From assembly GCA_013373375.1 (NCBI GenBank), contig JABXHY010000009.1:186001-250000 (forward strand): DNA of 64,000 bases, read 5' to 3'. How positions within the stretch are numbered: the first letter of the stretch is position 1; each line of letters opens with the position of its first letter. A program made the position numbers and the translations under genes. This DNA is from Gammaproteobacteria bacterium. GTDB lineage: Bacteria; Pseudomonadota; Gammaproteobacteria; Enterobacterales; Kangiellaceae. This document shows, in pieces, positions 35,073 through 44,803 of the stretch. The notes beneath the pieces are model-generated. The model was given only the letters and a program-made list of their open reading frames with translations. It was not told where the DNA came from and did not search any database.

Positions 35073-35502
35073 GATGCTGTTCCACAATGGAAAACCAATA
35101 ATTACCTAATTCTTCCATTATCGTGATGAGCTTATTGAGGCTTAGAGGTTTAGTAATGAAAGAGTCGGCGCCTTCGTTATAGCCTTTGATAACTTCCTCT
35201 TCTTCATTAGAAGTCGTCAGAATAATAACTGGTATATGATTAAACTTATCACTCGATTTAATCTCTTTCAAAGTCGACATGCCATCTTTTACCGGCATAT
35301 TTAAATCCAGAATAATTAATCCTGGGTCCGGATATTTTTCAAGATCATCATAAGGTGAAAGTCGGTTCAAATAATCAATACACTTTTGCCCATTATCGAC
35401 GCATAAGAAAGGATTGGTGAGTTTTGAACGCTTCAATGCCAAATTTGCCAATAACTGGTCTTCTTTATCATCTTCAGCCATCAGTATTGCGACAGGAGTC
35501 AT
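35065..35502 (-). CDS. Rcp1-like single-domain response regulator
   Basis: A 145-residue stand-alone receiver. ATG 35502 has GGGA ten bases upstream. The acidic residues are in ILMAEDDKED, the acceptor is Asp66 in LIILDLNMP, and the conserved Lys is in FITKPL. Such receivers are usually paired with phytochrome-type kinases. The kinase just upstream has the same kind of HisKA domain (ASHDLKEPLRK), so the two are likely partners. Confidence 0.92.
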   Translation of the reverse strand: MTPVAILMAEDDKEDQLLANLALKRSKLTNPFLCVDNGQKCIDYLNRLSPYDDLEKYPDPGLIILDLNMPVKDGMSTLKEIKSSDKFNHIPVIILTTSNEEEEVIKGYNEGADSFITKPLSLNKLITIMEELGNYWFSIVEQHHE

Positions 35503-35520
35503 ATACAATCCCTTATATGC

Positions 35521-37416
35521 TTATTCGTTCATATTGAAGTGTAGTTCAATCACAGTGCCCTCTCCAGGCGATGACGTTGCCATGATGGTGCCACCATGAT
35601 GCTCAACAATTTTCCGACAAATAGCCAAACCAACCCCCGTTCCCTCGTACTCACTTCTCCCATGAAGCCTTTTAAACATTTCAAATATTTGCTCTGAGTA
35701 TTTCTGCTCAAATCCAATGCCATTATCTTCAACAAAAACAGTAACTTGATGAATGTTAACCTGCTCAGAGTAAATCTTTATTCTTGGAGTTTCGTCGCTT
35801 TTTCGATATTTGAGGCTATTGCTAATTAAATTTTGAAACAGCTGATACATCTGAGAAGGCTCAGCGAGAATTTCAGGTAACTCGACCACCTGAATATCCG
35901 CTTCTGTTTCTTCGATTTTCAGTTCCAGGTCCGTTAAAACTGTTTTAATAACTTGATTTAATGCAACATTTTCAAATGGCTTTGCTCGAGAGGTGACACG
36001 ACTGTAAGTTAATAAACTTTGTAATAAACTCTGCATTCGCACCGTCGCGCTAATCATGTATTGAAGGTAATCTTTAGTGTCGGGCTCTAGCTTGGCTTCT
36101 ACCTCTTCCTTTATCAATTGTCCGAAGGAAATTATTTTTCTTAATGGCTCTTTTAAATCGTGAGACGCTATAAATGCAAAGCTCTCCAGCTCCTTGTTGG
36201 ATCTTTCCAATGCTCTATTTTGACGCTCTAGAGCTTTTTTCGCGTTTATATTTTCTGTGATATCACGAGCTATTACCGAGGCTCCAATAACTTTACCATC
36301 AAAATCCTTCACTGGTGAGATGGTTAACATGACATTAACTAACGAACCATCTTTTTTGACCCTAATCGTCTCAATATGTTTTATCTTCTTGCCCGACTTT
36401 AACTCATTCAAAAAGTCAAAAACTTGCTGATGAAGTTCTTGAGGAACAATTTTTAAAATACTCTCCCCTACCATTTCACTTTCATCATAACCATACAGAG
36501 TCTCTGCGGCTGGATTCCAATGAGTCACTGTTCCGTCAAGCTCTTTACCGATAATGGCATCATCACAAGAACTCACAATTTCGGAAAGATATGAGCGAAC
36601 TTCTTCAGCCTGCACTTTATACGACTGATCAGAAACCGACATAAAAATGATTTGCTCTCCAAGATAAGTCTCACCATGTGCTCGAACTTCAACGGGAACA
36701 AGATCACCGTTCTTTTTCTTTGCATAGATAATTGAAGGACTGATGTAACGAAAATTTGGACCTTGCTCGCTCGTAAGTCGGTCGATAACTTCCTGGCTAA
36801 AAAAGTTTGACTCGACAAATAAAGAACTCACTTCCATATCAACTAGCTCACTGTTTTGAAAGCCAAAAATCTCATTGATTTCATCATTAACTATTCGAAT
36901 TACGCCACGCTTACCAATCGCTAATAGGCCAACTGGAGCAGCGTTTAATGACAGTTTAAATAATCGCTCAGACTCTCTTTCAGCTTGCAGACGTGATTTT
37001 TCGATTTCCTTCTCTGCAACTAGGCGGTTAGCTGTTTCAATTTGCTCAACTGATGGAATACTAAGAATATTCGGTATTAGTTTGAACAACACTACCGCAC
37101 TCAATACAGATACAACCGCAGTTGCAATTTTTGCAACACCATGTATTCCGTATATTCCATGCCAAATGGTAAATATACTTAATAAATGTGTCACACCGCA
37201 TAGAAAAATAAACAGTGAAAACAATAGAAAGACTTTTTTAAACTTCCAATCGGTTCGTTTTTTCTTAATCAGGAAGAGTAATACAGGAATTGAAAAATAA
37301 GAGGCCGCTATTAAAATATCAGACAACACATGTGTCCATAATATTTCCGGTCGCCAAAGATAACAATGCCCATGCGGCATGTAACTGCCATCGAAAAAAG
37401 ACGTTAATAAATCCAT
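35521..37416 (-). CDS. sensor histidine kinase with ethylene-receptor-like membrane domain
   Basis: A 631-residue protein starting at ATG 37416. Residues 1-125 are three membrane helices that match the ethylene-binding domain of plant ETR1 and cyanobacterial homologues: VLSDILIAASYFSIP and FIFLCGVTHLLSIFTIWH. Asp33, Tyr40, Ile43, Pro44, Ile70, Cys73 and His77 sit at a constant offset of eight from ETR1 Asp25, Tyr32, Ile35, Pro36, Ile62, Cys65 and His69, the copper/ethylene site. Two PAS domains (about 145-265 and 270-390), HisKA with FIASHDLKEPLRK, and HATPase with NLISNSLKYR, DNGIGFEQ and GTGVGLAIC follow. It heads a row of c-di-GMP regulators. Confidence 0.9.
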   Translation of the reverse strand: MDLLTSFFDGSYMPHGHCYLWRPEILWTHVLSDILIAASYFSIPVLLFLIKKKRTDWKFKKVFLLFSLFIFLCGVTHLLSIFTIWHGIYGIHGVAKIATAVVSVLSAVVLFKLIPNILSIPSVEQIETANRLVAEKEIEKSRLQAERESERLFKLSLNAAPVGLLAIGKRGVIRIVNDEINEIFGFQNSELVDMEVSSLFVESNFFSQEVIDRLTSEQGPNFRYISPSIIYAKKKNGDLVPVEVRAHGETYLGEQIIFMSVSDQSYKVQAEEVRSYLSEIVSSCDDAIIGKELDGTVTHWNPAAETLYGYDESEMVGESILKIVPQELHQQVFDFLNELKSGKKIKHIETIRVKKDGSLVNVMLTISPVKDFDGKVIGASVIARDITENINAKKALERQNRALERSNKELESFAFIASHDLKEPLRKIISFGQLIKEEVEAKLEPDTKDYLQYMISATVRMQSLLQSLLTYSRVTSRAKPFENVALNQVIKTVLTDLELKIEETEADIQVVELPEILAEPSQMYQLFQNLISNSLKYRKSDETPRIKIYSEQVNIHQVTVFVEDNGIGFEQKYSEQIFEMFKRLHGRSEYEGTGVGLAICRKIVEHHGGTIMATSSPGEGTVIELHFNMNE

Positions 37417-37523
37417 TTTGTGTCTCAAAATAATTTCTTGATTGGAAATGATTATAGAACAGATACTATTTAATTGAGGTTAAACAGAATTAAGACTGAG
37501 TCAAAATCTCAACAAACCATACC

Positions 37524-39779
37524 TTATCCGTTTTCAGCAGTAGACATGGCTTGTTCAATGGTTTCTTTTAAAATATTCAGATTGATTGGTTTCGCAATAT
37601 AATAGTTCATTCCGGCTTCAAAGCATTTTGTTTTATCTTCTGACAGAACATTCGCCGTCATAGCAACGATCGGCACATTTTCATTACCCGGCAATTTTCT
37701 AATCAATTTAGTCGCTTTAATACCATCCATTACGGGCATTTGCATATCCATAAAAATTAAATCGAATTTCTCTTGCTTTACTTTATCAACTGCTTTGAGC
37801 CCATTTTCTGCCACTTCGACCTGACAGCCGATTTTGATTAACATTTGTTTCGCTATTAATTGATTGACCTCATTGTCTTCTACCAATAATACTCGTACAT
37901 CCAGATTAACATCGATTTGTTGGCTTGCCTCGTCTTCCCTTATCTCATCTCCTTGTTCGAGAGTAACTTCAAAATAGAAAGTCGAGCCTACCCCTTCCTC
38001 ACTCTGTACACGAAGTTCACCTCCCATCAACCCGACTAATTTACTTGAAATTGTAAGCCCTAAACCTGTGCCACCAAATCGACGAGTAATAGAAGTGTCC
38101 GCTTGAGAAAACGCTTTGAAGAGCCCATCTAAGTTTTCCTGACTAATACCAATACCCGAGTCAACAACTTCAAATTTCACATTGTAAGACTTAGCGCCAA
38201 CAGGTGATGAAGAGATTTTTATTTCAACACTGCCATGAGAAGTAAACTTAATAGCGTTGCTCACCAAGTTCAAAACGACTTGTTTAATTCGTGTGACATC
38301 TCCCACTAAGAATTCTGGTAAATTTTTATCAATCTTGTCATAGTTGAATCGAATTCCCTTATTGTTCGCTTGCGCAGTAAAGATAAAACCAACTTCACGT
38401 ATCATTTTCAAGATAGAAAATGAATTCTGTTCAATATTCACTTTACCAGCTTCAATTTTGCTCAGGTCTAAAATATCATTAAGAACGGTCAGTAAGCCCT
38501 CACCAGAAGAAGAAATGGTGTCCACCATATCCTTTTGTTCCGCATCAAGTCGTGTGCCTTTTAGTAAACTTACCATTCCAAGAATTCCATTCATAGGTGT
38601 TCGAATTTCATGGCTCATATTAGCCAAGAACTGAGACTTAACTTGCGTCATTTGTTCTGCGGATATTTTTGCGTCGTGTAACTCCTGACTTCTAACCCTA
38701 AACTCATTTGCAGCCTTTGATAAAAGTCCTATCTCATCTTTTCGCATAGTACCGGGTACCTTCCTTGAAAAGTCACCCTCCAAATAATCTCTAAACGCAT
38801 TGGCAATTCCCCTAATCCCTCTCGAAATATGATAGTTATAAAATAAGAATAAAAAGATCAAAATTACAGCTGAGAAAATTAGAGAATTACGCATTAGAGT
38901 AAGTCCGCTATCCACCTGTTTATCACTTTTCACTTTTAACTCATCTAATAAAGAAAGGGTGCGTTGACGTAATCCTTTTGCTAGTGTTGAAAACTCAGAT
39001 GACTCGCCCGCCATAACAACATTAACTAATGAAAGATAAATCCTGTTTGCCTGAACGCTTTTATCAAATATTCTTTCGTATTCTTTAGTTGTTGATATAA
39101 AGTCTTTGACTAATGATGCATGTTCTTTATCAAAAGCTTTCGTCAGTTGATGTATTAAGATAAAGAGTTGTTTTAAATTCTCTTTGACATTTTGACGTTG
39201 TTTAAAATCACGGTTAACCAAAAAGCCCAAAGCATTAAAGTTAGACTCGAGCCAAAACTTTTCAATTTGCAACAAAACCTCTCTATCTTCACTTAGGGTA
39301 GATTTAGAGAACAACTCTCTAATTTGTTGAGTGCCTTTTCGCTTGATGGCTGGTAACTCGTTAGATAAAAGGTTTTTTCGGTAACTATAACGCTGCTTCA
39401 ACGCATTAATATTTTCTCCATAACGCGCAACGACCTCTTTCATACTATTCACAATCGAATTGATGATGTCATCATTTGTATCTTGAGAAACCTGTTCCAG
39501 CTGAAGTTGAATGTCAGCATAATTTTCTTTCATCTGCTCGATAAGTGCGTCATTCCCTGATTGCCCATATACCAATGCAGTTTTCTGTAACTCAATAATA
39601 TTATTATTGATTTCCAAAACTGAAACAGAATTATTAGAAACGCGATCGAGTTCATTTATCGAATAATCAATTTCTTTAATATTATCCAATATTAATAGAA
39701 GGGTAATCGCAAATAGCGCAACAACCAGTGTTAAACCCAGCGCGATTTTAAATCCTATTGAAATTCTTTGAATTGCCAC
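37524..39779 (-). CDS. hybrid histidine kinase with HAMP and receiver domains
   Basis: A 751-residue protein with a GTG start (AGGA six bases upstream). A membrane helix at 10-30, a helical periplasmic domain of about 270 residues, a second helix at about 301-321 and HAMP are followed by HisKA with [15 protein letters not shown], HATPase with [17 protein letters not shown] and [10 protein letters not shown], and a receiver with acceptor Asp in [13 protein letters not shown]. The architecture resembles TorS. The binding-protein gene 46 bases upstream is probably its periplasmic partner. Confidence 0.92.
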   Translation of the reverse strand: MAIQRISIGFKIALGLTLVVALFAITLLLILDNIKEIDYSINELDRVSNNSVSVLEINNNIIELQKTALVYGQSGNDALIEQMKENYADIQLQLEQVSQDTNDDIINSIVNSMKEVVARYGENINALKQRYSYRKNLLSNELPAIKRKGTQQIRELFSKSTLSEDREVLLQIEKFWLESNFNALGFLVNRDFKQRQNVKENLKQLFILIHQLTKAFDKEHASLVKDFISTTKEYERIFDKSVQANRIYLSLVNVVMAGESSEFSTLAKGLRQRTLSLLDELKVKSDKQVDSGLTLMRNSLIFSAVILIFLFLFYNYHISRGIRGIANAFRDYLEGDFSRKVPGTMRKDEIGLLSKAANEFRVRSQELHDAKISAEQMTQVKSQFLANMSHEIRTPMNGILGMVSLLKGTRLDAEQKDMVDTISSSGEGLLTVLNDILDLSKIEAGKVNIEQNSFSILKMIREVGFIFTAQANNKGIRFNYDKIDKNLPEFLVGDVTRIKQVVLNLVSNAIKFTSHGSVEIKISSSPVGAKSYNVKFEVVDSGIGISQENLDGLFKAFSQADTSITRRFGGTGLGLTISSKLVGLMGGELRVQSEEGVGSTFYFEVTLEQGDEIREDEASQQIDVNLDVRVLLVEDNEVNQLIAKQMLIKIGCQVEVAENGLKAVDKVKQEKFDLIFMDMQMPVMDGIKATKLIRKLPGNENVPIVAMTANVLSEDKTKCFEAGMNYYIAKPINLNILKETIEQAMSTAENG

Positions 39780-39825
39780 TAAAAGTCCTGAGTATTTGAA
39801 TACCGAGTATTTAGATACGGATCCT

Positions 39826-41085
39826 TTATAAACTTAAGAATTCATACCAACGATCAAGACTATAATCGTAGTTATCCATGACGGTATTCCATACAGCTAT
39901 ATTCGAGAACCGCTTCAAATAACTTCCGCCGTCTCTTACCGAGCCTTGTTGAATGGTTATTTTTCCATCGGTGCCTTTTAAGTTTTCTGCAGCCTCTTTT
40001 CCCTCGTACCAGTAATCCCATTCGGCATTTGACATTAATGGTTTTGAGCGTTGCGGATTCGAAATGTAGTAACCTTGTCGAGCAATAAAAGCGCCTGGAA
40101 AACCGGATAACCACCAATTCATATATTCGTATGCGATATCCTTTTGGCGACCTTCGGTTTTCGAGGACAAACACATCACACCATGCCAGGCTCGATACCC
40201 TTCTTTTGGAGCCGCATAAGTGACAGGAACTCCTTGCGCTTTGCTCGCGCTGACACCTGGTGAAAACATACTTTGAATGGCCACTCGCTTTGAAACCATA
40301 AAGTCAACTGATTGAGGCACCGAGGTCCAAAATCCTGCGAAATGTCCTTGCCGTTTTTTCTCAATTAAAATTGAGAAAAGTTTGTCAATTTCTTCGATTG
40401 TCATATTACCGATATTTTGAAACGTCATGAGTCCTTGTGCTTGTGCCGCAAGCGCCGCATCAAAAATGCCAATAGTTGGCGCATTAACTAATGCGACTTT
40501 ACCTCTGTATTTCTCTTCTAACAGCCATCCCCAGCTTTCTGTTTCGTAGGCTACTCCTTTAGGGATAACATTAGTGTTGTATCCAAACGAGTCTGTGTTA
40601 TGAACATAGGGCATGAAAGTGATTTTGTTGGTTGGAGTAGTTCCAAGTTTGCCATCTGGTTGAATAAACAAGATCTTATTTGGAGCATCACCGGCACCGA
40701 CTCTGGCATCTTCAGTCAGACGTCCTGTTTTTGTTAACGAATTAATCTCATTCCAATAAGTTAACCGGTCGACATCAATCGCCTGGATTGCCTGCGCTTG
40801 CCATAAAATATTAATACTGTCGGACCACTGCTCATACAAATCGAAGGATGCCGGATTTGACGCTGCTTTTTGCAGAACCGCAGCACTGCCTTTGGGCTCA
40901 AATGTAATGTTTATCCCGAGTTCCTTCATCGCTCGCTGTCGAAGTTCTTCCTGTAACGTGACGTGAGTGCCCATCACTCGTAATGTAGGTTTTGATTTAG
41001 CAAAAACATAGGGCGCTTTTACCGCCGCAGCACTAATAGCCGCTGACTTGATAAACTGCCTACGGGATAAATTAGCGTTTGTCAT
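39826..41085 (-). CDS. Tat-exported extracellular binding protein (PotD/spermidine type)
   Basis: A 419-residue protein with a twin-arginine signal, [10 protein letters not shown] at residues 6-15, followed by [15 protein letters not shown]. The fold is that of type 2 periplasmic binding proteins (Fe/polyamine family; [12 protein letters not shown] and [13 protein letters not shown]). No permease or ATPase genes of an ABC importer are nearby. It is followed directly by a TorS-like kinase. The likely role is signal capture for the kinase, like TorT, and not transport. The ligand is unknown. Confidence 0.85.
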   Translation of the reverse strand: MTNANLSRRQFIKSAAISAAAVKAPYVFAKSKPTLRVMGTHVTLQEELRQRAMKELGINITFEPKGSAAVLQKAASNPASFDLYEQWSDSINILWQAQAIQAIDVDRLTYWNEINSLTKTGRLTEDARVGAGDAPNKILFIQPDGKLGTTPTNKITFMPYVHNTDSFGYNTNVIPKGVAYETESWGWLLEEKYRGKVALVNAPTIGIFDAALAAQAQGLMTFQNIGNMTIEEIDKLFSILIEKKRQGHFAGFWTSVPQSVDFMVSKRVAIQSMFSPGVSASKAQGVPVTYAAPKEGYRAWHGVMCLSSKTEGRQKDIAYEYMNWWLSGFPGAFIARQGYYISNPQRSKPLMSNAEWDYWYEGKEAAENLKGTDGKITIQQGSVRDGGSYLKRFSNIAVWNTVMDNYDYSLDRWYEFLSL

Positions 41086-41432
41086 CTAATTGTCTCAAAT
41101 TAACTCTAATGCATAAAAGTGTAGACCAGTTTAGACGGTATGACCGGTTTGAGTACTTGAATATGGGTTGACTAAAAATTGTTATAGGTTTTGTAGAATT
41201 AAAAGTCATCCTTGACTCATGCGGCTTCCTTAGCCAAACGGCGTCCTTTGCCTAAACGCTTCCTTTACAAAAAGCTCTTGTCGCTCCATATAAGATATGT
41301 CGTCGGAAATTTAAGAGTCGACAGTCTATAGAAGACTTTGGCACCTCTCGTCATAACAAACGAGAGGATGTCGATTCATTTTCATTGACTCATTATTGCT
41401 ACTCTTGTGTTTTCAGAGCTTTAAATTTTTAA
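41086..41432. other. intergenic region upstream of the binding-protein operon
   Basis: There is no gene in these 347 bases. They hold three short direct repeats (41222-41270) and a seven-base inverted repeat CCTCTCG / CGAGAGG (41344-41367), which could belong to the end of the upstream metalloprotein transcript. Confidence 0.5.
41222..41270. repeat. three degenerate direct repeats of about 17 bases
   Basis: CGGCTTCCTTAGCCAAA, CGGCGTCCTTTGCCTAAA and CGCTTCCTTTACAAAA follow one another without gaps. They lie 137 bases upstream of the binding-protein start and could be an operator array. Confidence 0.5.
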
Positions 41433-43796
41433 TCAGGGCATAGGGCATATCGGCACTATTTGAACGGAAGAATGAAGATCATCATTCAACTCCCTGACAT
41501 CGCCAGCGTCAGCAGGTCGGATGCAGTCGTCACCAGGACCACCACTGTAACGAGCCAACTTTGGAGAAGTAAAAGAACTACACCCTGCAGCGTTACACGC
41601 TCTAACCTTGTAGTACTGATTGCTGGTTACATGCACAATACGAGAGCGATTGGGTGCATTTACCGTAGAATTGAAATAGTAATTGCCGGTACTGGAGGTC
41701 CCGCTGCTTTTGTAAACTTGATAATAATCAGCTTGGCTCACAGCATTCCAATACAAAGTATTCGTGGTGCCACCAGAGTGTGAAATATAAAATCCCGATG
41801 GTGTCGCAGGTACGCTTAGGCCATCTCCACCATCGACACAAGTGAAACCGTAAGAGTGAAACAAAGTTTCAATATCGGGTCCATCAACTGGATTGGCATT
41901 GACTAAATCTTTTCCGAAATCACACGCTGTATAAACATCGTTTTGTAAAAGACTGAACACAGGCCTTAATTCCTGAGAGTGAGAAATAAAAGTATTATCA
42001 GAAATTCGACCGTTAAATACATTAGTCACTCTATTACCAGTCGTACCATCTCGGAAATCAGCAGAAAAGTCAGCTTGATTATCAATCACATCCCAGAAAA
42101 GTCCCTGCAAAAACCAGCCTTGAAACTCAGCATTTTGTGCAACACTTAGTGGAACAGTATAAGCATCGTAACCATCCATTAGTCGAGAAATCTGCCAACT
42201 GCTTTCCCAGGTATTCCAGTCTCGAGCAACACCATAACGATCCAACATGGCTCGAAACTCGACTAAAGTTGCCCAACCTTCTGCCAGTGCAATTTGTTTT
42301 GCCGCGGTAAATGACGGTTCACTACCATCACCATAAGGAGCAAAATCTGGCGCTGTCGTGAGCATGTTCGCTAACTCAGACGCAACTAACTTCGCCCAAT
42401 ACCAAGAGCCTGCTTGTTTTGAATGAGAATAATGAGCAGCTTCATGAAAAACTAACTGTTCAATCTCGCGAGTATTGACGACACCGCGAGTTCGGTTAAA
42501 CCCTTGCAGTCCGGAAAAAATCATATCGGGTTGCAATCTTTGAGGAACTAAGTTGATAACATAAGAGGCCGCGCTGTTAACTAAAACATCCCAGACATTT
42601 GATTGACCAATACCGGCAATCGATGAGATTTTAGAAAGATGACGATGGTGATTAAACATTGGCGTTGCACCAACCGACTGACCATTTTTCCACACCCAAA
42701 CATTCGCGCCTGACACTAACTTACTAATACCATTAGCAGCAGCGTAATCATTGTATTTAACTAAACCGTTATGCACAGTTCCCTTGTACCATAAACGATC
42801 ATCACCAAAGTTAATGTTTTTAGTGCGACCGTTGCTGCTTCGAGTAATCGTCATTAAATGATCAGACACTTGAATGCCCAGCATTTCATTCCATGACTTT
42901 CTTATAGTCGCTATGTTACTGCGCCATTTGGCTCGAATTCTAACTTTGCCTCGGTATTTTTTCGGTGACTCAAAATGTCCATTATTGTCGGTGTGGGTAT
43001 ATTGCCACCAAAAGCCGCGACCAATACTTATTTTAGCTTGTCGCAAAGGCTCCATTTTGTTTGAAGAGTTGGTTTGCGCAACTTCAGTGTTTTCGATCAT
43101 CACATAACCGTGCGGGCGGTATCGACGAGAAAATATTCGCTGGCTCGCTGCGGTATTATTCTGGAGAGTTGCTCCCTCATCTGTGTTTGACGGAGTAATG
43201 CCATCGTCTTCACAAATTATTACACTGCCTTTACAGCTGTCTTCGTTTTCCCAGCCAGCAGCTTCCAGTGCCATGGATTCAACGTCATACTCTTCATCGG
43301 TCGGCCGATATAATTTTTCTAATACCTCATAAGGAAGTCCGGTCGGCATATTGAATCCAACAGGTATAACGGTATAGACCGGATAAAATAAATCCGTCTC
43401 GTCATGAGGCATTACATAATAATCACCATCTGAGTTGATTTCCCGATCCAACGGATGGTCTTGCAAAACAATATCGCCATTATTGGCACCATCTAAATTT
43501 TTCAGTAAATTTAAATGAAATTGATTCGTTGGGTTAATTCGTATGTATTGATGGGTGGCTTGAATTGTTGGCCTGTTGTCATAGGGCGAGTTTGGTACTT
43601 TTTGATTATATCGAGAAAAGGCCCGTTGCATATTGTCGACACTGTAAGGGTTTTCCAGTCGAGCACCCAATGCTATCTGACTTTGATTCCCCGACTCCTG
43701 AAGCTTGGCGGCTTCTTTATTCATAGCAAGTGTTGGGTTGCCATGAAATACACATGCTGCGGAAAATAGCAGCAGCGATATTTTTTTTATGTTCAT
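41433..43796 (-). CDS. secreted HEXXH metalloprotease-like protein with C-terminal fibronectin-type domain
   Basis: A 787-residue protein. ATG 43796 is chosen because a signal peptide starts there (MNIKKISLLLFSA). The N-terminal half is of unknown fold, with a beta domain near 250-300 (HTDNNGHFESPKK) of carboxypeptidase-regulatory character. LVFHEAAHYSHSK carries the zinc motif (His451, Glu452, His455), and no obvious third ligand could be assigned. A fibronectin-III-like domain (about 665-755; TNTLYWNAVSQADYYQVYK) precedes a Cys-containing tail. No known peptidase family could be named. It is probably extracellular. Confidence 0.75.
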   Translation of the reverse strand: MNIKKISLLLFSAACVFHGNPTLAMNKEAAKLQESGNQSQIALGARLENPYSVDNMQRAFSRYNQKVPNSPYDNRPTIQATHQYIRINPTNQFHLNLLKNLDGANNGDIVLQDHPLDREINSDGDYYVMPHDETDLFYPVYTVIPVGFNMPTGLPYEVLEKLYRPTDEEYDVESMALEAAGWENEDSCKGSVIICEDDGITPSNTDEGATLQNNTAASQRIFSRRYRPHGYVMIENTEVAQTNSSNKMEPLRQAKISIGRGFWWQYTHTDNNGHFESPKKYRGKVRIRAKWRSNIATIRKSWNEMLGIQVSDHLMTITRSSNGRTKNINFGDDRLWYKGTVHNGLVKYNDYAAANGISKLVSGANVWVWKNGQSVGATPMFNHHRHLSKISSIAGIGQSNVWDVLVNSAASYVINLVPQRLQPDMIFSGLQGFNRTRGVVNTREIEQLVFHEAAHYSHSKQAGSWYWAKLVASELANMLTTAPDFAPYGDGSEPSFTAAKQIALAEGWATLVEFRAMLDRYGVARDWNTWESSWQISRLMDGYDAYTVPLSVAQNAEFQGWFLQGLFWDVIDNQADFSADFRDGTTGNRVTNVFNGRISDNTFISHSQELRPVFSLLQNDVYTACDFGKDLVNANPVDGPDIETLFHSYGFTCVDGGDGLSVPATPSGFYISHSGGTTNTLYWNAVSQADYYQVYKSSGTSSTGNYYFNSTVNAPNRSRIVHVTSNQYYKVRACNAAGCSSFTSPKLARYSGGPGDDCIRPADAGDVRELNDDLHSSVQIVPICPMP

Positions 43797-43953
43797 TGTA
43801 TTAGCTCTCTGATTAATATTTTCGATTGTTGAGTTCCAACGGCGAAACAATAGTGGAGAGAGCTGAAAGATAGCTGAGGAAAAGTTAAGGCTTACTTAAT
43901 GTTTAGTTAATGCCTGATTCATTAAGTTAAAAACAGTCATTAAGTCTATTGAA

Positions 43954-43976
43954 GCCAGCCCCACAAAAAGGCTGGC
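43954..43976 (-). terminator. hairpin after the small membrane protein gene
   Basis: GCCAGCC / GGCTGGC, seven perfect pairs around a nine-base loop, 33 bases past the stop at 44009. No T run follows, so it may be a weak terminator or an mRNA-stabilising hairpin. Confidence 0.4.
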
Positions 43977-44008
43977 GCCCAAATGAATGAAAACCACTCA
44001 ATTAAAAT

Positions 44009-44599
44009 TTAGAAATCAGGATTGATATAATATACGTAGGTTCCGAACGCAATAAACAGCCAATAAATTGAACCCACGATTAACCATGCATAATTGGCTG
44101 GAGTTAAAGACTTGTTAGACTCACCTTTTGGATCGCCACAGGCTTCATTGGCTGCTTTTTGAACAGGAAGTAATACTGCGGCAATGACGAAAATGGTCAT
44201 TAAGCTAACAATATCCGACCAAGGCTCGCCCACTCCTCTCATTGCCATTCGCGCGGAGACTCGATCAACGATTAGAAACACCACATATAATGTTGCGTAC
44301 AGTCCAGGAGACCAGAACAAGTTGCTTTTTTGCTGTTCCAAGCGGTCGTTAATTTTATTGGTCAGTGAGTGTGCGAAAAAAATACTGAACAAAGCGCGTG
44401 GAATCGGCCAAAGAGATTCATTATTAAACTTTCGATATTGATCGAAATTCTTGTAAAACCAATACAGCCCGTAAAAGCCCACGGTTAAAATAAATAGCAA
44501 AAGAAATTTGCTCGGGGCAACCACATAAAACTCTTTAGACTCGGTTTGAGAAACGACAATCTCAGCTTCAGGTGCTTGATAAATGTTTCCTTCCATCAT
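44009..44599 (-). CDS. hypothetical multi-pass membrane protein
   Basis: A 196-residue protein with AAGGAG five bases before the start. A polar head of about 28 residues precedes four hydrophobic segments. The motif ILTVGFYGLYWFYKNFDQYR, followed by PIPRALFSIFF and LTNKI, is the same as in the membrane part of the protein at 55797-58793 (LTFGFYTLFWYYKNWEYIR). This pattern resembles DUF4234-type proteins. Function unknown. It lies next to, and divergent from, the GntR regulator. Confidence 0.7.
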   Translation of the reverse strand: MMEGNIYQAPEAEIVVSQTESKEFYVVAPSKFLLLFILTVGFYGLYWFYKNFDQYRKFNNESLWPIPRALFSIFFAHSLTNKINDRLEQQKSNLFWSPGLYATLYVVFLIVDRVSARMAMRGVGEPWSDIVSLMTIFVIAAVLLPVQKAANEACGDPKGESNKSLTPANYAWLIVGSIYWLFIAFGTYVYYINPDF

Positions 44600-44708
44600 T
44601 ACTACTCCTTATCGACTAGATTAGAAAACAACCAGTTGTTACCGGCATCATTATCCTAAATGACTACAAATATCTCAATAGCTAATATTAACCATATTCT
44701 CTCCCAAT

Positions 44709-44720
44709 ATTGTCGACAAA
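44709..44720. promoter_or_regulatory. candidate GntR operator 1
   Basis: ATTGTCGACAAA, containing the ten-base palindrome TTGTCGACAA. A second copy lies 52 bases downstream. GntR/FadR-type regulators bind such short palindromes, and a motif of this form is what I recall for PrpR of the methylcitrate cycle. Confidence 0.65.
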
Positions 44721-44760
44721 ATGCGCCATTAATTTGACCTAAAGCAGAAATAAACCTAAG

Positions 44761-44772
44761 ATTGTCGACAAT
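44761..44772. promoter_or_regulatory. candidate GntR operator 2
   Basis: ATTGTCGACAAT is a perfect 12-base palindrome located 32 bases before the regulator's start codon. Occupancy there would block the regulator-acnD-prpF transcript, indicating autorepression. Confidence 0.7.
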
Positions 44773-44803
44773 ATCTAACGCAAAGTGCCTTATCATATCT
44801 GCA

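Noticed and set aside
41460-41783. Plus-strand open frame of 107 codons
   Set aside because: It is antisense to the fibronectin-like end of the HEXXH protein, which has clear coding features.
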